64,000 nt of DNA from Acerihabitans arboris (lineage in GTDB: Bacteria > Pseudomonadota > Gammaproteobacteria > Enterobacterales > Enterobacteriaceae). The translations under genes and the position numbers were made by a program. Below, piece by piece: positions 60,082 through 64,000 of this stretch (within the stretch, counting starts at the first letter, position 1; every line of letters starts with the position of its first letter). The notes under the pieces are model-generated. The model was not told the DNA's origin. It worked only from the letters and a program-made list of their open reading frames with translations, and made no database searches. The stretch lies in contig NZ_WUBS01000008.1 in NCBI RefSeq assembly GCF_010131535.1, positions 215,066 through 279,065 of the forward strand, read 5' to 3'.

Positions 60082-60417
60082 GGATTTTCTCGCAGTGGTT
60101 GCCTGGATAGTGCCAGGAGAAGGTGATCAAGACGGGATCACTCTAAGTCCCGCAGGCTTACAGCCGACTTACAGCATGCCGATTAACACTGATCGTAACG
60201 GCGGTCAGCCGGCACCGGTGGGTAATGCGCCGGGGGGATATATATTTGGAATAGCCATGCCAAAAACAGCCTATATAACAAAAACAGCCTATATAAATTG
60301 CAGAGCGAGATTATGGCTGTTACATCTATATTAGACCCATTCCTTCCTGGTGTTGATCTACAGCCAAATAAACATTCCTGTAATTAAATTTTATATTTCA
60401 TTGTTTAATTTCAATGG
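60082..60417. other. Gap upstream of mipA with a tandem repeat
   Basis: 336 bases between the divergent mipA and the Rpn relic. It has no gene that I can support and holds the mipA promoter region and the 18-base tandem repeat listed next. Confidence 0.4.
60261..60296. repeat. Perfect tandem duplication of an 18-base unit
   Basis: CAAAAACAGCCTATATAA occurs twice without a gap (60261-60278 and 60279-60296). Each unit contains a TATATAA, so two -10-like elements lie 18 bases apart. Confidence 0.8.
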
Positions 60418-60732
60418 TTGTTATTTTGGTTGATTACTAGCCTGATATATTATATTTCCCAGGCAGGGGATACCGAAGATGCCAAGGGTTTTTTTAGTCA
60501 ACTGGCGCACCAGGCACCGCGCTATCAGGAGAGCATGATGACCATAGCGCAAAAATTAGCACAAATTGGCCGACAGGAAGGCCTGCGGGAAGGTCTCGAG
60601 AAAGGCCGGAATGAAGGCCGGCAGGAAGGTATATATATGGTTGCCCGGCATCTGCTGCATAGTGGTGCTGATCGCGCTTTGGTCAAAGCCTCCACCCAAA
60701 TGTCCGATGAAGAGCTGGACCGTCTGGTCTGA
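60418..60732 (+). pseudogene. C-terminal relic of an Rpn/transposase_31 family gene
   Basis: From about residue 14 (position 60457) the frame reads AGDTEDAKGFFSQLAHQAPRYQESMMTIAQKLAQIGRQEG followed by LREGLEKGRNEGRQEG, VARHLLHSGADRALVKASTQMSDEELDRL. That is the C-terminus of the Rpn (recombination-promoting nuclease, PD-(D/E)XK, YhgA-like) family. The nuclease domain, normally about 200 residues, is missing, and the first ~13 residues are unrelated. No insertion sequence ends were seen. It is a truncated remnant, unlikely to be functional. Confidence 0.75.
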
Positions 60733-60825
60733 CGAAGAACGGCTGCCCGGACCTGCGCCTGACGGCCTGACATGCCCCCGCAGGTTCTCTTGAGGCAAAA
60801 AAACATGCGCCGTCGCCGGCGCCCA

Positions 60826-61557
60826 TTAGATTTGAGCCATCCCGCCGTCAATGCATAATTCCGCGCCGGCAATAAAGCTGCTTTCGTCAGATGCGAGGAA
60901 TAGGGCGGCGGCGGCGACTTCTTCCGGCTTGCCCATGCGCCCCAACGGAATAAGGGCGGTCAGCGATTGCCTGATTTCATCCGTAACCTGATCAAACATC
61001 GGGGTCTCAATCGGCCCGGGACTTATCGTGTTAACACGAATGCCGCGATCGGCGAACTCGCTGGTCCAGGTCCTGGCATAAGAGCGCATGGCGGCCTTGG
61101 ACGCGGCATAAACGCCATAACCGGCGGTTCCGATAAACCCGGCGATGGATCCCACTAATACCATGCTGCCGCCGTGGGTCATCAGCGGTAACGCTTTTTG
61201 CGCCGTAAACAGCGCGGCGCGGGCGTTAAGATCAAAAATGCGATCGTAATGCGTTTGCGTGATTTCGGCCAGGGTAGCGTATTCGGAAACGCCCGAGGAT
61301 AACACTAGCGTGTCCAGCCTGCCTTTGCTCGCCTTTACCGTTGCGTACAGCCGGTCAAGATCTTCCGATTTGGTAACGTCGCCTTGCACCGCCTCGACGT
61401 TTTTACCGATCAGCGCGACCGCCTTGTCGAGTTCCTCCTGGCGACGCCCGGTGATAAAAACATAGGCGCCTTCCCGCACAAAACGTTGCGCGATAGCCAA
61501 GCCGATTCCGCTGTTGCCGCCGGTGACCACGGCGATTTTCCCATTTAAGTTCGACAT
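60826..61557 (-). CDS. Classical short-chain dehydrogenase/reductase
   Basis: 243 residues from the ATG at 61557. Cofactor motif VVTGGNSGIGLAIA, NNAG-region equivalent VLSSGVSEYATL, catalytic Ser in VLVGSIAGF and Tyr-Lys in YGVYAASKAAMRSYA, and the PG motif SPGPIETP. The usual NNAG is replaced by LSSG. Divergent from an HxlR regulator 98 bases away with a clear operator between, so expression is probably regulated by aldehydes, quinones or other electrophiles. Substrate unknown. Confidence 0.9.
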   Translation of the reverse strand: MSNLNGKIAVVTGGNSGIGLAIAQRFVREGAYVFITGRRQEELDKAVALIGKNVEAVQGDVTKSEDLDRLYATVKASKGRLDTLVLSSGVSEYATLAEITQTHYDRIFDLNARAALFTAQKALPLMTHGGSMVLVGSIAGFIGTAGYGVYAASKAAMRSYARTWTSEFADRGIRVNTISPGPIETPMFDQVTDEIRQSLTALIPLGRMGKPEEVAAAALFLASDESSFIAGAELCIDGGMAQI

Positions 61558-61597
61558 AAAAATACTCCGTTGAATTTGAGCCATGATAGTATATCTT

Positions 61598-61641
61598 GTA
61601 TACCTACTGTCAATAACGCACCTTGAGTCGCGTAGGTATAC
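61598..61641. promoter_or_regulatory. HxlR operator: inverted repeat in the SDR/HxlR gap
   Basis: GTATACCTAC (61598-61607) and GTAGGTATAC (61632-61641) form a perfect inverted repeat with centres 34 bases (about three helical turns) apart, and each contains the palindrome GTATAC. CTTG and CAAG extend both ends. This fits two dimers of the HxlR protein and autoregulation of both genes. Confidence 0.7.
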
Positions 61642-61655
61642 GCAAGGAAACCACC

Positions 61656-62033
61656 ATGTGCCAGGCCGCTAACGATACCCTTGATATAGCATCGGCAACC
61701 CGTCCCATCCTCGATCAAATCGCCAACAAGTGGTCGGTATTGATCCTGACGGCTATCTGTACGGAGCCGGTTCGGTTTAATGAGTTGCAGCGGCGCCTGG
61801 CGGGGATCACGCAAAAGGCGCTGACCGAAAGCCTGCGCCGGCTGGAGAGAAGCGGGCTGGTCGTGAGACGCGTGATCGTTACCTCGCCGATTGCGGTTGA
61901 ATATTCGCTCACGCCGTTGGGGCATACGTTACAAGTGCCGTTTGCCGCGCTTTATACATGGGCCGTCGAGCATCAATCCGATATCGAACGGGCGCAGCGG
62001 GATTTCGACCTGCATATCAGCAGCCCGGCCTGA
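61656..62033 (+). CDS. HxlR-family transcriptional regulator
   Basis: 125 residues, winged helix of the HxlR type: PILDQIANKWSVLILTAICTEPVRFNELQRRLAGITQKALTESLRRLERSGLVVRR and YSLTPLGHTL. A cysteine at residue 2 sits where redox-sensing members of the family carry their reactive cysteine; this is suggestive only. AAGGAAA before the ATG at 61656 decides the start. Divergent from the SDR gene. Confidence 0.9.
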   Translation: MCQAANDTLDIASATRPILDQIANKWSVLILTAICTEPVRFNELQRRLAGITQKALTESLRRLERSGLVVRRVIVTSPIAVEYSLTPLGHTLQVPFAALYTWAVEHQSDIERAQRDFDLHISSPA

Positions 62034-62204
62034 TCCGCGCCCACGCTTCTTGAGGGTAAAATCATTGCTGCGCATGATGATAGGTGATTCGCTGCGTGGC
62101 GCAAGCACTGCCCAAAACCCGATAACCAGCCGCCGGTCGATTGCAATGATTTGATGGTTCCCTGGGGATCCTTCCCCAGGCGGCGGGTTTAATGGGCCTT
62201 GACA

Positions 62205-63494
62205 TTAGCCAACCCGTTTTACTTCGCCAACCAGGCATATGTACGATAATGCGCCCAGCAGGGCTACCGCCGCGATATAGATCAGCGCCGGTGCGAAACC
62301 ATAATCCTGGGCAAGGTAGCCGACCACCAGTGGAACGGTGATGCCACCTAATCCGCCGACGAAGTTAAACACGCCGCCGGTCAGTCCGATAAGCCGTACC
62401 GGCGCCAGTGACGATACCAGCGACCAGGTGATTGAAGCGAAACCATTACCGAAAAAGGCTAAAGCCATCAGCGCCATAATCCAAAAAGGGTCGTCGGTAT
62501 AATTCGCGCCCATGATGCAGGTTGACAGTAACAGACCACAGATGATTGGCGTTTTCCGTGCAAACCCGATTGATTTACCCTTGCGCACCATGCGATCGGC
62601 AAAGATACCGGACAGCAATACGCCAACAAATGCCGCCAGGAAGGGTACGGTAGTCATAAAACCGGCGGTTAAGGCGCCGATATGCTTTTCCTGAGTCAAA
62701 TAATTGGGGAACCAGGTTAAAAAGAACCATAACGTGGACGTCACGGCAAACTGACCCAGGTAAACGCCGACCAGCTTGCGGTTGAATATCAATTTCCAGT
62801 CGGCAACGGTCATAGGAATGCGTTTCGCCTTGGTCGTAGGCGCGTCCCCGTCAATCATGCCGCCACCGGCTGCAATATAGTGCAATTCGGCCGCGTTGAT
62901 ACCTTTGCTTTTTCTTGGCGGCTGATAAACGAAGTGCCAAATCAGCGACCAGATGATGCCCACCCCGCCGGTGAGAATAAACACCCAATGCCAGCTCAGC
63001 ATTTCCTGAACCCAGATCAGCAACGGTGTCAGAAAAGCCAAACCGACAAATTGCCCCGAGGTGAAAAAACCGACCGCGGATGCCCGTTCCTGCTCGGGAA
63101 ACCAACTTGTCACCATCCGGTTATTGGTTGGAAACGCGGGCGCTTCAAACATCCCGGTAATGGCACGTAAACCCATTAGTGAAATCAAGCCGTTGGCAAA
63201 TCCTTGGCCGAGCGTAGCCACGGACCAGCCAAAAATGGCAATGAAATAAGTCATTTTTGAGCCGACGCGATCGAGAAACCAGCCTCCCGGTATTTGGCAG
63301 AGAGTATAAGTCCAGGCAAATGCCGAAAAGACATATCCCATCTGAGTCTTATTGATGCCGAACTCTTGCTGGATATGCACTGACGCTACCGCCAGGTTGG
63401 CGCGGTCAACATAACAAATCACCACAGTAACAAAGATCATTAGCAGTGTAATATAGCGCCGTTTGGAGGGCGCGGTGGTTACTGAAATATCCAT
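62205..63494 (-). CDS. dgoT: D-galactonate transporter DgoT (MFS)
   Basis: 429 residues from the ATG at 63494, 12 membrane helices, anion:cation symporter family. It matches E. coli DgoT nearly throughout as I recall it: [92 protein letters not shown] and the end GEVKRVG. It imports D-galactonate with protons. It follows dgoD on the minus strand. Confidence 0.94.
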   Translation of the reverse strand: MDISVTTAPSKRRYITLLMIFVTVVICYVDRANLAVASVHIQQEFGINKTQMGYVFSAFAWTYTLCQIPGGWFLDRVGSKMTYFIAIFGWSVATLGQGFANGLISLMGLRAITGMFEAPAFPTNNRMVTSWFPEQERASAVGFFTSGQFVGLAFLTPLLIWVQEMLSWHWVFILTGGVGIIWSLIWHFVYQPPRKSKGINAAELHYIAAGGGMIDGDAPTTKAKRIPMTVADWKLIFNRKLVGVYLGQFAVTSTLWFFLTWFPNYLTQEKHIGALTAGFMTTVPFLAAFVGVLLSGIFADRMVRKGKSIGFARKTPIICGLLLSTCIMGANYTDDPFWIMALMALAFFGNGFASITWSLVSSLAPVRLIGLTGGVFNFVGGLGGITVPLVVGYLAQDYGFAPALIYIAAVALLGALSYICLVGEVKRVG

Positions 63495-63797
63495 CTTGTT
63501 CGTCCTGTTCAGTAAAATAAAACATGTAAGGTAAGGTCGGTAGTCAGTTGATCGGCTATTCAATTAAAGCTGAAAAATTCTGCGATAATAGTCAGCCATT
63601 ATCGGAAAATTGAAAATTAACGCTGTCAAATAATAATTAAAGATTTATGATAAATTTAATAAGATAAAGTTAATGATAAAATTAAAAAATTGTTCTGATT
63701 TCTCAGACGAAAATATTGTTATTGATTCGTTTGAAAATATAAAAACTATTCAATATCAAACAGGGTTAAGGCCATTTTTTTGTCGATAAATAAGATG
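63495..63797. other. AT-rich dgoD-dgoT gap
   Basis: 303 bases, very AT-rich, without a gene. CGATAAT (63583-63589) pairs with ATTATCG (63598-63604); on the minus strand this hairpin is followed by a weak T-rich stretch and could attenuate transcription from dgoD into dgoT. Confidence 0.45.
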
Positions 63798-64000
63798 TTA
63801 CCATTCGGCCACCGCGCCATCAGGGTAACGCCACACCGGATTACGCCAGTCGCCGGCGTTTTTACTGCGTTCAATCGCCAGCTCTTCATTAATCTCCACG
63901 CCCAGGCCCGGTTTATTTAGCGGATAAAAATAGCCGTCGGTCATTTTGAAGTCGTCTTTATTTATAACGTAATCCAGCAGTTCGGCGCCTTTATTATAAT
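63798..64000 (-). CDS. dgoD: D-galactonate dehydratase DgoD, C-terminal part (cut by window end)
   Basis: Reading the minus strand from the window edge gives [34 protein letters not shown] and the end [18 protein letters not shown], with the stop at 63798-63800. This is the C-terminus of DgoD, an enolase-superfamily enzyme that dehydrates D-galactonate to 2-keto-3-deoxygalactonate. The N-terminal part and any dgoRKA genes lie outside the window. With dgoT it keeps the E. coli gene order dgoD-dgoT. Confidence 0.92.
   Translation of the reverse strand, partial: YNKGAELLDYVINKDDFKMTDGYFYPLNKPGLGVEINEELAIERSKNAGDWRNPVWRYPDGAVAEW

Noticed and set aside
62161..62180. Terminator hairpin CCTGGGGA/TCCCCAGG after dgoT
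   Set aside because: The stem is real, but neither strand has a T tract next to it, so I do not call it a terminator.

Overview
The window is a chromosomal segment of a Gram-negative enterobacterium. The arnBCADTEF lipid A operon, a YifK-type permease, dgoD/dgoT, EmtA, a Tar-type chemoreceptor ending in NWETF and an intimin/invasin-type inverse autotransporter all point to Enterobacterales, perhaps near the Pectobacteriaceae/Sodalis/Yersiniaceae; the sequence alone does not fix a genus. Coding DNA is GC-rich. The Ig-like cluster and its LysR gene, the leader regions near 30.8 and 39.5 kb and the dgoD-dgoT gap are clearly more AT-rich. I found no rRNA, tRNA, CRISPR array or intact insertion sequence.

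Layout. 0-2.4 kb: an NADP-binding oxidoreductase and an amino acid permease (yifK), closed by a long-stem terminator. 2.7-10.4 kb: a probable D-amino acid/D-glutamate unit (dgcN, D-amino acid aminotransferase) behind a good sigma-54-type promoter, followed by a complete Liv-type ABC importer. 10.5-22.5 kb: a minus-strand surface cluster with one 1274-residue inverse autotransporter (LysM, beta-barrel, about six Big_1 Ig-like domains), five separate Ig-like proteins without visible signal peptides, and a divergent LysR regulator. 22.5-23.5 kb: a gene-poor gap with hairpins and a possible small RNA. 23.5-30.7 kb: a DUF1003 membrane protein, then a tripartite RND efflux pump with a TetR regulator.

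30.8-39.5 kb: the arn operon (4-amino-4-deoxy-L-arabinose modification of lipid A) behind a perfect PmrA box, with an eighth translationally close gene, a DMT-family transporter with a 24-histidine tail. 39.5-41.8 kb: an iron-alcohol-dehydrogenase-like gene and a cysteine-synthase-like gene whose leader shares three ordered sequence words with the arn leader. 42-45.9 kb: two chemoreceptors, the first behind a near-consensus FliA (sigma-28) promoter, the second with an eroded signalling tip. 46-50.5 kb: dehydrogenases, a PRISE-type short-chain reductase and its divergent LysR. 50.5-54.2 kb: a GlxA-type AraC regulator, divergent from a B12-binding radical SAM enzyme tightly linked to an EamA exporter.

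54.2-64 kb: a P5C-reductase-like gene, EmtA lytic transglycosylase, nucleoside hydrolase, a mipA-response regulator-histidine kinase unit, a relic of an Rpn/transposase_31 gene, an SDR/HxlR divergent pair with a clear inverted-repeat operator, and the end of a D-galactonate operon (dgoT and the C-terminus of dgoD, cut by the window edge). The strongest candidates for something undescribed are the Ig-like cluster, the radical SAM-EamA pair, the His-tailed transporter of the arn operon, and the leader motif shared by arn and the Fe-ADH/PLP pair.
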